A stretch of DNA of 64,000 nucleotides from Flammeovirgaceae bacterium UBA5008 (GTDB lineage Bacteria > Bacteroidota > Bacteroidia > Cytophagales > Cyclobacteriaceae): contig DGYK01000068.1 of assembly GCA_002398365.1 (NCBI GenBank), positions 1 through 64,000 of the forward strand. Direction: 5' to 3'. The notes under the pieces were generated by a model. The model ran no database searches and was not told the origin of the DNA. It saw only the letters and a program-made list of their open reading frames with translations. Position numbers and translations under genes: made by a program. Of the stretch, positions 17,207-25,173 are shown one piece after another (the stretch's first letter is position 1; each line of letters opens with the position of its first letter).

Positions 17207-18445
17207 GTGAGTTCGTACCTGCTACTGCACAAAAAAAATTCCGTTATTGGCACCATTCAACAATTATCCTCTTCCAAAAGTATAAGTAACCGGGCTTTAC
17301 TGTTGAAAGCACTGAGCGGACCAAAATCAATCGTGCAAAATTTGTCCATTGCCCGCGATACGCAACTGATGAATAGTCTGGTGAACAACGAAGAAAAAAC
17401 CATCAACGTATTGGATGCCGGCACGACCATGCGTTTCCTCACGGCTTATTTTGCCCTGACGGGGAAAAACAAAATCATGACGGGGACCGATCGGATGAAA
17501 GAGCGCCCCATAGGCTTGCTGGTGGATGCGCTACGAAAGTTGGGAGCTACAATAGACTATTTGGGTGTGGAGGGATTTCCACCTTTGGAACTAAAAGGGT
17601 TCGGCCAACAATTAACATCAGAGATTGAAATTCCGGGAAACGTAAGCAGCCAATACATTTCTGCCCTCATGATGGTTGCTCCTATCCTACCGAAAGGTTT
17701 GATCATTAAGTTGAAAGGAGAAGTCGGCAGTGTGCCATACATTCGGATGACGGCCTCTCTGATGGAAGAATTTGGTGTACACCCCGAATTGAATTTTGAG
17801 AAAGGATTTATCAAAATTGAAAACCAAGCCTATCGCCCCGCCACAGTAACAGCGGAAGCTGATTGGTCTTCTGCCAGCTATTGGTTTGGGTTTACGGCAT
17901 TAGCTGAGCAGGCCGATATTATTCTTCCCAACGTTTCAGAAAAATCTTTGCAGGGCGATCGGGTGATTGTAGAAGTAATGAATCAGGTGGGCGTTCATGC
18001 TCAATTTGAAAATGGACATGTGCGACTTACCAAAAAAGAAGCTACCAACCATTTAATTTGGGATTTTAAAGATTGCCCTGATTTAGCACAGACGGTTTTG
18101 CCTGCCTGTGCGGCTAAGGGGATCAGCGGTGAGTTTACCGGTTTAGAAAGTCTGCGGATCAAAGAGACCGATCGCATTGCAGCGCTACAGACTGAATTAA
18201 AAAAGATTGGTGCAGAGTTAAGCGAACCCGCTGTTGGGAAATGGCATTTAAGTCCCGGAAAAATTCCGAATCAAGCCATTCCAATTTCTACTTATCATGA
18301 TCACCGCATGGCAATGGGTTTTGCGCCCTGGGCTACCTTGACAGATTTAAAAATTGAAGCACCGGAAGTAGTCAATAAATCATATCCTACTTTTTGGGAC
18401 GACCTTCAGTCGGTGGGAATTGAAATCAAACTAGAAGGGAATTGA
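17207..18445 (+). CDS. aroA: 3-phosphoshikimate 1-carboxyvinyltransferase (EPSP synthase)
   Basis: A 412-residue EPSP synthase joining shikimate-3-phosphate and phosphoenolpyruvate. Substrate-binding segments are SSKSISNRALLLKAL (about 22-36), LDAGTTMRFLTAYFA, GNVSSQYISALMM, LRIKETDRIAALQ and the late DHRMAMGFAPW. The frame opens at GTG (17207); no in-frame ATG lies ahead of the conserved SKSISNR segment, so GTG is taken as the start. The 3' end overlaps the convergent binding-protein gene by 20 bases. Confidence 0.95.
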   Translation: MSSYLLLHKKNSVIGTIQQLSSSKSISNRALLLKALSGPKSIVQNLSIARDTQLMNSLVNNEEKTINVLDAGTTMRFLTAYFALTGKNKIMTGTDRMKERPIGLLVDALRKLGATIDYLGVEGFPPLELKGFGQQLTSEIEIPGNVSSQYISALMMVAPILPKGLIIKLKGEVGSVPYIRMTASLMEEFGVHPELNFEKGFIKIENQAYRPATVTAEADWSSASYWFGFTALAEQADIILPNVSEKSLQGDRVIVEVMNQVGVHAQFENGHVRLTKKEATNHLIWDFKDCPDLAQTVLPACAAKGISGEFTGLESLRIKETDRIAALQTELKKIGAELSEPAVGKWHLSPGKIPNQAIPISTYHDHRMAMGFAPWATLTDLKIEAPEVVNKSYPTFWDDLQSVGIEIKLEGN

Positions 18446-19202
18446 AATAGGCGGGAGCCAACAACATCCGGTTTCCATACCAGGAAAACATTTCACCATC
18501 CACCAAAACAATTTTTGCCTCAGGGAGAAGTAATTTCAGTTCAGCTATGTGCTTTTCAGCGAATGGAAATGGCTCACTGGAAAGAAAAACGACTTCGGGA
18601 TCGATCGCCAGAATTTGTGATTCAGTTAGTGTGGAGTACCGATCCAGCATCACTGCATTTTGCCAACCTGCATGATTGAGCATCGAATCTATAAAGGTGT
18701 TCTTTCCGGCCGCCATCCAGGGCGATTTCCAAATAAGATAAAGTACCCTTTGAGGATGCCGCTTTTGTAGGTGGGAGAAAGAAATTCTTAAATCACTCAC
18801 CAGCTGGCTAGCTAATGGCTGACGGTTGGTGATTTCCCCGATCGACTGAATCATGTTTAAGGCATCATCTACCGTGTCAATATCACTCATCCATACGGGG
18901 TATTTCTTTTCCAAAAGGGTAATGGCTTCCCGATCATTTTCCTCTTTATTTCCGATAATCAAATCGGGGTTTAATTGTTCAATGAGGTCAAACCGAATGG
19001 TTTTGGTGCCTCCTACTTTTGTGATTCGCTTTACTTCATCTGCAGGATGCGTGCAAAACTTGGTTATCCCCACAAGGGAATCACGTAACCCCATATAAAA
19101 CAAAAGTTCCGTCTGAGACGGAACTAATGATATGATTCGCTTGGGAGGAAAGTTAAATTCTACGGTTCTGCTAAGTTGATCAACAAAAGATCGACTGCCC
19201 AC
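18426..19202 (-). CDS. Helical-backbone metal-receptor/BtuF-like ABC substrate-binding protein
   Basis: A 258-residue type III substrate-binding protein of the BtuF/FecB family, for cobalamin, siderophore or another metal chelate. PPKRIISLVPSQTELLFYMG is the usual opening. KVGGTKTIRFDLIEQLNPDLII and PEVVFLSSEPFPF follow the two-lobed architecture, with a bridging helix at about 119-145. There is no signal peptide or lipobox: the frame starts at GTG only three bases after the YfiR-like stop, so either export depends on an unseen extension or the protein is cytoplasmic, as some Bacteroidota homologues appear to be. Its likely partners are the permease and ATPase at 47.5-49.4 kb (inference). Confidence 0.85.
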   Translation of the reverse strand: MGSRSFVDQLSRTVEFNFPPKRIISLVPSQTELLFYMGLRDSLVGITKFCTHPADEVKRITKVGGTKTIRFDLIEQLNPDLIIGNKEENDREAITLLEKKYPVWMSDIDTVDDALNMIQSIGEITNRQPLASQLVSDLRISFSHLQKRHPQRVLYLIWKSPWMAAGKNTFIDSMLNHAGWQNAVMLDRYSTLTESQILAIDPEVVFLSSEPFPFAEKHIAELKLLLPEAKIVLVDGEMFSWYGNRMLLAPAYFNSLLV

Positions 19203-19205
19203 CGA

Positions 19206-19721
19206 TTAAATAACGATAGCCATGCTACTGAGTTGGCTGGCAACTTTCAAAGTAGACGAGGAGACCGAAGCTTGGTTTAGTTCAAATTTCAACTTACCGT
19301 CAATGACTTTAAAATTGATACAGCTACCCTTTTTCCCCAGATTGAAGCTATCCGTGATCGTTAGAATGGGCTTTCCGGTTACTGCGTTTTTCACATTTTC
19401 AAACTGACCACTCTTGTTTTTGCCGATATAAACCACAGCGCATGAGGAAGCTTCCTCAGCGCCTGAAAGCTTGCGGATGGAGTATTTTTTGGCTCCTTTC
19501 GGCTTACCATCATAGTAGCTTTTTAAAGTATTGAATACATCGTCTTCGCCAATGATTCCTACCACAAATTCGCCAGGTTCGCTGTCATTCGGCCATTGAA
19601 TGTACTTGATAAAGTTATAAATCATCTGTGCATGAATTTCATGCATCGGCTTTTCCGTTTGTGCGAAGCCAGTGAGGCTGCTAATCAGCAGAAGAACAAG
19701 AACGGGGAGTATTCTTTTCAT
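19206..19721 (-). CDS. YfiR family (DUF4154) secreted protein, copy 1
   Basis: A 171-residue periplasmic protein with a signal peptide (residues 1-20, ending GFAQ) and a DUF4154 domain. It shows MHEIHAQMIYNFIKYIQWP at the start, a central SSCAVVYIGK segment and the closing pattern GKLKFELNQASVSSSTLKVASQLSSMA. In Pseudomonas, YfiR represses the diguanylate cyclase YfiN; no diguanylate cyclase lies nearby, so that role is not implied here. It is about 45% similar by eye to the neighbouring copy, indicating a tandem duplication. A strong promoter lies just upstream, and the binding-protein gene follows after three bases. Confidence 0.87.
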   Translation of the reverse strand: MKRILPVLVLLLISSLTGFAQTEKPMHEIHAQMIYNFIKYIQWPNDSEPGEFVVGIIGEDDVFNTLKSYYDGKPKGAKKYSIRKLSGAEEASSCAVVYIGKNKSGQFENVKNAVTGKPILTITDSFNLGKKGSCINFKVIDGKLKFELNQASVSSSTLKVASQLSSMAIVI

Positions 19722-19742
19722 AGTATCCTAGATTACAAAACA

Positions 19743-19772
19743 CAAAGGTAATTTAAACTAAATCTTAACAAA
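19743..19772 (-). promoter_or_regulatory. Putative promoter for YfiR-like copy 1
   Basis: On the minus strand TTTG (19769-19772) is followed after 18 bases by TACCTTTG (19743-19750), an exact fit to the Bacteroidota housekeeping consensus. It lies in the 58-base gap between the two YfiR-like genes, so copy 1 and the binding-protein gene can be transcribed independently of copy 2. Confidence 0.65.
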
Positions 19773-19779
19773 GACCTAC

Positions 19780-20298
19780 TTAAATTAAGATGGCCATAGA
19801 AGTCAGGGCACTGGAAACCTTCAAATTTGCGGTTTCAATTGCCTTCTGATTTATCTCGTAGCGTAACTTTTCGTCTACTGTTTTAAAGTTGATACAGCTT
19901 CCTTTAGCACCTAATCCGTGGCGGTCTGTTACAATCAAGGTACCTTTGCCTTTTACCTTGGAATTGATTGCTTCAAATTCTCCACTTTTGCTTTTGTCGA
20001 TATAAACCACTGCACAATCTGTCACCTCAGCTGCGTTAGCAAATTTCTTAATCACATAGGTTTTGTGTCCTTTGGATTTTCCGGTATACCAACTAGATAG
20101 TGTCTTGTAAACATCTTCATTGCCCACAACGCCAATTACAAATTCACCGGGCTGGTCTTGATCAGGCCATTGAACGTATTTGGTAAAATTGAAAACCATC
20201 ATGGTGTGGATTTCATGCATAGGACGATCTTGAGCAAAGGCGAAGTGGCTTACTAAAACGAAAGATACAAGGGCAAAAAATCGGGTTTTCATAATCAT
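19780..20298 (-). CDS. YfiR family (DUF4154) secreted protein, copy 2
   Basis: A 172-residue paralogue of copy 1: signal peptide ending AFAQ, then RPMHEIHTMMVFNFTKYVQWP, a central TDCAVVYIDKSKSG segment and the closing KLRYEINQKAIETANLKVSSALTSMAILI. A second ATG six bases inside (20292) is an equally plausible start. A TACTTTTG -7-like box lies at 20331-20338. Role unknown beyond the family's link to envelope signalling. Confidence 0.87.
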   Translation of the reverse strand: MIMKTRFFALVSFVLVSHFAFAQDRPMHEIHTMMVFNFTKYVQWPDQDQPGEFVIGVVGNEDVYKTLSSWYTGKSKGHKTYVIKKFANAAEVTDCAVVYIDKSKSGEFEAINSKVKGKGTLIVTDRHGLGAKGSCINFKTVDEKLRYEINQKAIETANLKVSSALTSMAILI

Positions 20299-20339
20299 TG
20301 TTTTGGGTATTGCTGTTATTTTTTCTGATACAAAAGTAA

Positions 20340-20363
20340 ACCCTTCCAGTTTCCTGAAAGGGT
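20340..20363 (-). terminator. Hairpin terminator after the M42 peptidase gene
   Basis: Arms ACCCTTTCAG and CTGGAAGGGT (minus-strand reading) pair with one G-U and a four-base loop, followed by TTTACTTTTG. It lies about 100 bases after the M42 stop and before the YfiR-like genes. A T-run is present on the other side too, but no plus-strand gene reaches it. Confidence 0.5.
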
Positions 20364-20465
20364 CTCTCTTTTTTGAATCCTATCGGATGTAATATTTTCT
20401 GATTGATTCTATCCGGATAGGCCTAATTGGCCAAAACAATCGATAGACGGTAAATTTTGAATCTC

Positions 20466-21536
20466 CTATTTGATGTAACGATAGTCGTGCCCTGGCTTTA
20501 ATTGTAATAAAACTTCATAAATCAGGTTAATAACATTCTCCACATCTTCTTTGTGGACGGTCTCTACGGTGGTATGCATATACTTCAGAGGTAAGGAAAT
20601 CAAAGCTGAGGCTACTCCTTCTGCTGAATAGGCAAAAGAATCGGTATCAGTGCCGGTAGAACGGGAGACGGCCTGGCGCTGGAAGGGTATTTTCTTCTTT
20701 TCGGCCGTTTGGGTAATGACTTTCAGCACGTTGTTTTGAACGGCCGGACCAATACATACCACTGGGCCCAGACCACACTTCAGATTGCCGCTTTCTTTCT
20801 TATTATACATGGGCGACTGCGTATCGTGGGTTACGTCTGTACAAATCGCCAAATCGGGCTTAATTCTGCGGCTGATCATTTCCGCCCCGCGCAAGCCAAT
20901 TTCTTCCTGCACAGAATTGACCACGTAAAGACCATAAGGCAGCTTCTTTTTGTTCTCGCTCAGCCTGCGGGTAACTTCTGCAATCATAAAACCACCCATC
21001 CGGTTATCAAGGGCACGACCCACTAAGTAATTCTTGTTCATCTCCATCAGGTCAGCCTCAAAAGTGATTACCGTGCCCACATGAATTCCCATCGACTCGA
21101 CTTCTTTTTTAGAGCTTGCACCGCAGTCGATAAAGATGTTTTTCAAGCTAGGAGCTTCTTCTTTACCAGCATCACGTACGTGGATGGCCGGCCAACCGAA
21201 TACGCCTTTTACAATTCCTTTTTCGGTATGAATATTTACCCGCATGCTTGGGGCAATCTGATGATCGGAACCGCCATTTCTACGAACGTAGATATAACCG
21301 TCATCCGTTATGTAGTTAACAAACCAACTGATCTCATCGGCATGCGCCTCGATCACAACTTTATAAGCAGCTTTCGGATTGACAATACCCACTGCCGTGC
21401 CGTACACGTCAATCATGTAGTCGTTGATGTAAGGCTTAATATAATCCAGCCAGATTTGCTGACCAGACGATTCAAAGCCGGTAGGCGATGCATTATTTAA
21501 ATACTCGTAGAGGAATTTTTTACTTTGTTTGTCCAT
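20466..21536 (-). CDS. M42 family metallopeptidase (glutamyl/deblocking aminopeptidase-like)
   Basis: A 356-residue cytoplasmic di-metal aminopeptidase of the M42 (TET) family, cleaving N-terminal residues from peptides. Metal and catalytic signatures are VIEAHADEISWFVNYI near the N-terminus, GRALDNRMGG, VVNSVQEEIGLRGAE with the catalytic glutamates, CTDVTHDT, and the late RSTGTDTDSF and MHTTVETVHKEDV with the final metal histidine. The family forms large tetrahedral dodecamers. It stands alone between a terminator and the divergently oriented toxin-antitoxin pair; a TAACTTTG -7-like box sits at 21607-21614 on its strand. Confidence 0.92.
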   Translation of the reverse strand: MDKQSKKFLYEYLNNASPTGFESSGQQIWLDYIKPYINDYMIDVYGTAVGIVNPKAAYKVVIEAHADEISWFVNYITDDGYIYVRRNGGSDHQIAPSMRVNIHTEKGIVKGVFGWPAIHVRDAGKEEAPSLKNIFIDCGASSKKEVESMGIHVGTVITFEADLMEMNKNYLVGRALDNRMGGFMIAEVTRRLSENKKKLPYGLYVVNSVQEEIGLRGAEMISRRIKPDLAICTDVTHDTQSPMYNKKESGNLKCGLGPVVCIGPAVQNNVLKVITQTAEKKKIPFQRQAVSRSTGTDTDSFAYSAEGVASALISLPLKYMHTTVETVHKEDVENVINLIYEVLLQLKPGHDYRYIK

Positions 21537-21641
21537 GTGCTTTAACGTTTTACTCTCAAATCTATCTTAATTTTCTTACATCTTGATTTCAATAACCGGA
21601 TCATTGCAAAGTTAGGCAATCTAGTAAGCATAAAATAAATT

Positions 21642-21655
21642 TATACGTATATTTG
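21642..21655 (+). promoter_or_regulatory. Palindrome overlapping -7 box of the DUF6364/PIN operon
   Basis: The perfect 10-bp palindrome TATACGTATA (21642-21651) overlaps TATATTTG (21648-21655), a match to TAnnTTTG, five bases before the antitoxin ATG. This is the layout expected for autorepression by an antitoxin. No convincing -33 box is seen. Confidence 0.45.
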
Positions 21656-21659
21656 AAAT

Positions 21660-21902
21660 ATGAAAGTCAGAATTAACCTTACCATTGAAAATGAATTGCT
21701 GGTAAAAGCGAAACGATACGCTGCCAGTAAGAAGACAAGTGTTTCTGAACTGTTTGAAGATTACTTGAATAAAGTTGTTCAGCCAAGCAAGCGCAAAACG
21801 GTGCTTGAGGTTCTCGAAAAATTGGAAGCACCGCAAGTCGATTCTAAAAGAGACTTGAACAAAGAATTTTATCAAGAACGAGCTAAAAAATATGGCTTCT
21901 AA
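21660..21902 (+). CDS. DUF6364 family antitoxin
   Basis: An 80-residue basic protein. The N-terminal MKVRINLTIENELLVKAKRY segment plus KKTSVSELFEDYLNKV resembles a ribbon-helix-helix DNA-binding fold, and the C-terminal half is charged and probably wraps the toxin. DUF6364 proteins commonly sit before PIN toxins, as here: the stop overlaps the PIN start by 11 bases. It probably neutralises the PIN RNase and represses the operon through the upstream palindrome (inference). Confidence 0.82.
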   Translation: MKVRINLTIENELLVKAKRYAASKKTSVSELFEDYLNKVVQPSKRKTVLEVLEKLEAPQVDSKRDLNKEFYQERAKKYGF

Positions 21903-22311
21903 GGCTTTTCTGGATGCTAACGTACTTTTAGATCTCACGCTGAAAAGAGACGGCTTTGAATCTGCTAAAAAAATTATCGAATTGGCGATCCAAGGGCACG
22001 TAAACGTTTATACTTCTTCTTCTATCATTCACATTGTCGGTTATTGGCTCTCCAAAGCGTATTCAGCAGATCAAGCAAAAACGATTCTACTTGCTCTATT
22101 GGATGATGTTCATGTTTTAGAAACAGATCACGAAACAATCGTTCATGCTTTGCAATCTTCGATTGTTGATATTGAAGATGCTATTCAGTACTACACCGGT
22201 GTTCATCATGGAATAGACAGATTCCTGTCACGGGATAAAATTCTAAAAAAGTCATCTCAGCCTGTTCTTCCAATTCAAACACCTGAAGAATTTCTTCAAT
22301 GGATAAAGTAG
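21892..22311 (+). CDS. PIN domain toxin (VapC-like RNase)
   Basis: A 139-residue PIN-domain protein. FLDANVLLDL (residues 6-15) supplies the first catalytic aspartate, DIEDAIQYYTG the central acidic pair, and FLSRDK the late aspartate, in the order expected for a Mg-dependent single-strand RNase. Paired with the overlapping DUF6364 gene it forms a type II toxin-antitoxin system. The RNA target is unknown. The gene ends two bases before the convergent Fic gene. Confidence 0.87.
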   Translation: MASKAFLDANVLLDLTLKRDGFESAKKIIELAIQGHVNVYTSSSIIHIVGYWLSKAYSADQAKTILLALLDDVHVLETDHETIVHALQSSIVDIEDAIQYYTGVHHGIDRFLSRDKILKKSSQPVLPIQTPEEFLQWIK

Positions 22312-22313
22312 GC

Positions 22314-23417
22314 TTACCAGCCAATCGCATAACTCGTACTTCTTCCGCCACCCTCTTCTTTCACCAACATCCCTTTATCGATCAGGTTTTGGATATCCCG
22401 TAAGGCAGTATCCGGAGAAGTTTTAGTCATCTTAGCCCATTTGGAAGAAGTCAGTTTGCCCTCAAATCCATCCATCAGTTTATTCAACATGGTGCGCTGT
22501 CGTTCATTGAGTGCTACCGCGCGGTGCTTCTCCCAAAATGCGGCTTTGTTCAGCACACCTCCTACGTCTTCAGTAGAGGCATCCAACGCACGATCATAGC
22601 AATTCAAAAACCACAGCAACCACTGCGTGATATCCAGTGTGCCTTGTTGTGTTTTTTCCAGATGATCGTAATAGGCATTTCGCTCTTTCAATATCTGAGC
22701 CGACATGCTGTAAAATCGCTGGTTAGTTTGATCCGACCGAGAAAGTTGCAAGTCGGCTATGGCGCGCGCTATGCGGCCGTTGCCATCATCAAATGGATGT
22801 ATGGTTAAAAACCACAAATGAGCGATAGCTGCTTTTAATATGGAGTCGAGTGATGTGGGGCGATTGAACCAATCTAGAAAAAGAGTCATTTCCTTTTCCA
22901 AGCGTTCCGCCACAGGTGCTTCAAAATGCACACGCTCTTTTCCCAACGCTCCGGATACCACTTGCATGGGGTCACCTTCCGCATCGCGCCAAGCTGCAAC
23001 TTGTATGGCGTGCATACCGCTTCGTCCGGTTGGAAAAAGGGCACCATGCCAGGCAAACAATCGGTCTTTCGTCAATGGCTGCTCGTATTTCTGCGTGGCA
23101 TCCAACATCATCTCCACCACGCCATCTACATTTCGTGCCACATGCACCAAGCCCGCTACTTCCAGTCCGAGTTTACGTGCTATAGACGAACGAACCTGAT
23201 CCATAGGCAACCGCTCACCTTCAATCTCGCTGGACTTCATTACATCCAATATCAGGTTGCCAAACGAAGCCTCAGATCGCAATTGAAAACCCAGTCCTTC
23301 CAATTTCCCCAAGAGCCTCCCCTGCTTATGGCGCACAGCCGCTAGTGGGTGTACCATAGCCTCATGATCCCAGGTAAACTCTGGCCAATTTTTATCTAAA
23401 TGAATGTATTTGGGCAT
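22314..23417 (-). CDS. Fic family protein (class II AMPylase-like) with DUF4172 and C-terminal HTH
   Basis: A 367-residue protein with an N-terminal DUF4172 region beginning MPKYIHLDKNWPEFTWD. The inhibitory motif SSEIEG (SxxxEG) at about 62-67 marks a class II Fic protein. The full catalytic motif HPFDDGNGRIAR follows in the middle, and a winged-helix-like C-terminus contains LTSSKWAKMTKTSPDTALRDI. It should transfer AMP from ATP to hydroxyl side chains of an unknown target, with autoinhibition. The ATG at 23417 lies inside an inverted repeat that probably is its own operator; a TTG nine bases upstream is possible but weaker. Confidence 0.92.
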   Translation of the reverse strand: MPKYIHLDKNWPEFTWDHEAMVHPLAAVRHKQGRLLGKLEGLGFQLRSEASFGNLILDVMKSSEIEGERLPMDQVRSSIARKLGLEVAGLVHVARNVDGVVEMMLDATQKYEQPLTKDRLFAWHGALFPTGRSGMHAIQVAAWRDAEGDPMQVVSGALGKERVHFEAPVAERLEKEMTLFLDWFNRPTSLDSILKAAIAHLWFLTIHPFDDGNGRIARAIADLQLSRSDQTNQRFYSMSAQILKERNAYYDHLEKTQQGTLDITQWLLWFLNCYDRALDASTEDVGGVLNKAAFWEKHRAVALNERQRTMLNKLMDGFEGKLTSSKWAKMTKTSPDTALRDIQNLIDKGMLVKEEGGGRSTSYAIGW

Positions 23418-23513
23418 TCTCCGCAAAATATGCGGTAAATATAATTCGTCATGCGCAGATTAGCAAGTTATTTACCGCAAAATATGCGGAGAATAAGTGT
23501 GTTATTCTCCGCA
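23416..23513. promoter_or_regulatory. Inverted-repeat operator cluster at the Fic start and carboxylase 3' end
   Basis: Two 25-base elements with core CCGCAAAATATGCGG occur at 23416-23440 and 23470-23494. Outside the five central bases, one is the reverse complement of the other (flanks ATTCT and TAAAT swap sides). A third half-site ATTCTCCGCA is at 23504-23513. The second element and the half-site also form a 12-bp hairpin (TGCGGAGAATAA/TTATTCTCCGCA, 5-base loop) six bases after the carboxylase stop, usable as a terminator. The first element covers the Fic start codon, so a bound repressor, perhaps the Fic C-terminal HTH itself, would block expression. Confidence 0.65.
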
Positions 23514-23518
23514 GTCGT

Positions 23519-25075
23519 TTATAGCGGAATGTTGCCGTGCTTCTTTTTAGGCAAAACGGCCACTTTATTTTCCAACATTTGAAAGGCCCGAATCAGTTTT
23601 TCACGGGTTTGTTCCGGATAGATTACTTCATCTACATACCCCCGATGGGCAGCGCGGTAAGGGTTGGCAAATTTGCGGGTATACTCGTCTACTTTCTCTG
23701 CCAGTTTCGCCTCGGGGTCTGCCGCCTCTGAAATCTCTTTCTTGAAGATAATCTCGGCAGCACCTTTCGCACCCATCACGGCAATTTCAGCCGTAGGCCA
23801 AGCGTAGTTTAGGTCGGCACCGATGTGTTTGCTATTCATCACATCATACGCTCCACCGTATGCTTTGCGGGTGATAACTGTAACGCGCGGAACGGTGGCT
23901 TCGCTAAATGCATAGAGCAACTTGGCACCATTGGTAATGATTGCATTCCACTCTTGATCAGTGCCGGGTAAAAATCCGGGTACGTCTTCTAAAACGAGCA
24001 ACGGTATGTTGAATGAATCGCAGAAGCGAACAAAGCGCGCGCCCTTCACACTCGAATCAATATCTAAAACTCCAGCCAATGATGCAGGTTGATTGCCCAC
24101 AATACCAATGCTGCGGCCAGCCAATCGCGCAAAGCCAACAACTATATTTTCCGCAAAGTTTTTGTGTACTTCAAAGAACGAATCCGCATCCACAATCCCC
24201 TGAATCACTTCGCGCATATCGTACGGCTGATTGGGATTAGCCGGAATGATATTGTTTAATACAGGGCGTTTCTCATCTTTTAATTCATACGGCAAACGAG
24301 GTGCATCATCCTCGCAGTTTTGTGGAATGTAGCTAAACAGTTGCTTGATCTGTTGGATACACTCTACCTCATTCGCGCAAGCAAAATGCGTAACACCACT
24401 TTTTGTACTGTGTGCTGAGGCCCCACCTAACTCTTCGGCTGTTACGTTTTCATGTGTTACTGTTTTCACCACATTAGGGCCGGTGACAAACATGAAAGAG
24501 GTTTTCTCGACCATAAAGATAAAATCCGTCATGGCGGGAGAGTACACGGCACCACCAGCGCAAGGGCCCATAATCGCAGAGATTTGCGGCACCACACCAG
24601 AGGCCATCACATTGCGATAAAAAATATCAGCATATCCGCCAAGCGACACCACTCCCTCTTGAATGCGGGCGCCTCCGGAATCATTGAGCCCGATCACGGG
24701 CGCTCCATTTTTCATGGCAAGCTCCATCACCTTCACAATTTTTTCAGCATGTGTTTCAGAAAGCGATCCACCAAAGACAGTAAAGTCTTGTGAAAACACA
24801 TAGACTAATCTTCCATCTATTGTGCCGTAGCCGGTTACGACTCCATCGCCTAAGTAATGTTCCTTATCTAAACCAAAGTCTTTACTTCGGTGCATGACAA
24901 ACTTTCCCAATTCCTCAAATGATCCCTCGTCCAGCAACAAAAGCACACGTTCGCGTGCGGAAAGTTTTCCCTTCGCATGTTGTTGTTCGATTCGCTTCTC
25001 ACCGCCACCCAACAAAGCCTCGGCATTTTTTCGGGTTAGCTCACTAAATTTATCGGAAAGAGATTGGTCAGCCAT
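23519..25075 (-). CDS. Acyl-CoA carboxylase carboxyltransferase subunit (propionyl-CoA carboxylase beta/MmdA-like)
   Basis: A 518-residue carboxyltransferase subunit with two crotonase-like halves. GKLSARERVLLLLDEGSFEE opens the protein. GGSLSETHAEKIVKVM, NDSGGARIQEGV and MGPCAGGAVYSPA form the acyl-CoA site, and PGFLPGTDQEW, RKAYGGAYDVM and WPTAEIAVMGAKGAAEI form the biotin-side half. It moves CO2 from carboxybiotin to propionyl-CoA (or the reverse in methylmalonyl-CoA decarboxylase). No biotin carboxylase or biotin-carrier gene is nearby, so the partner subunits are encoded elsewhere and the exact substrate is open. Divergent from ppx. Confidence 0.92.
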   Translation of the reverse strand: MADQSLSDKFSELTRKNAEALLGGGEKRIEQQHAKGKLSARERVLLLLDEGSFEELGKFVMHRSKDFGLDKEHYLGDGVVTGYGTIDGRLVYVFSQDFTVFGGSLSETHAEKIVKVMELAMKNGAPVIGLNDSGGARIQEGVVSLGGYADIFYRNVMASGVVPQISAIMGPCAGGAVYSPAMTDFIFMVEKTSFMFVTGPNVVKTVTHENVTAEELGGASAHSTKSGVTHFACANEVECIQQIKQLFSYIPQNCEDDAPRLPYELKDEKRPVLNNIIPANPNQPYDMREVIQGIVDADSFFEVHKNFAENIVVGFARLAGRSIGIVGNQPASLAGVLDIDSSVKGARFVRFCDSFNIPLLVLEDVPGFLPGTDQEWNAIITNGAKLLYAFSEATVPRVTVITRKAYGGAYDVMNSKHIGADLNYAWPTAEIAVMGAKGAAEIIFKKEISEAADPEAKLAEKVDEYTRKFANPYRAAHRGYVDEVIYPEQTREKLIRAFQMLENKVAVLPKKKHGNIPL

Positions 25076-25173
25076 ACTGTAAATGATTTGCGTTAAGCGT
25101 CCGAAATATAGCTAATGGGTTGCTAAATTTGCCTATCGATTTTACGATCGCTATCAACCTAACCAAGCCAACG

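Noticed and set aside
20409..20432. Palindromes CTATCCGGATAG and GGCCTAATTGGCC after the M42 gene
   Set aside because: Short, without nearby promoter or T-run; likely chance, and a better terminator lies 50-70 bases further.
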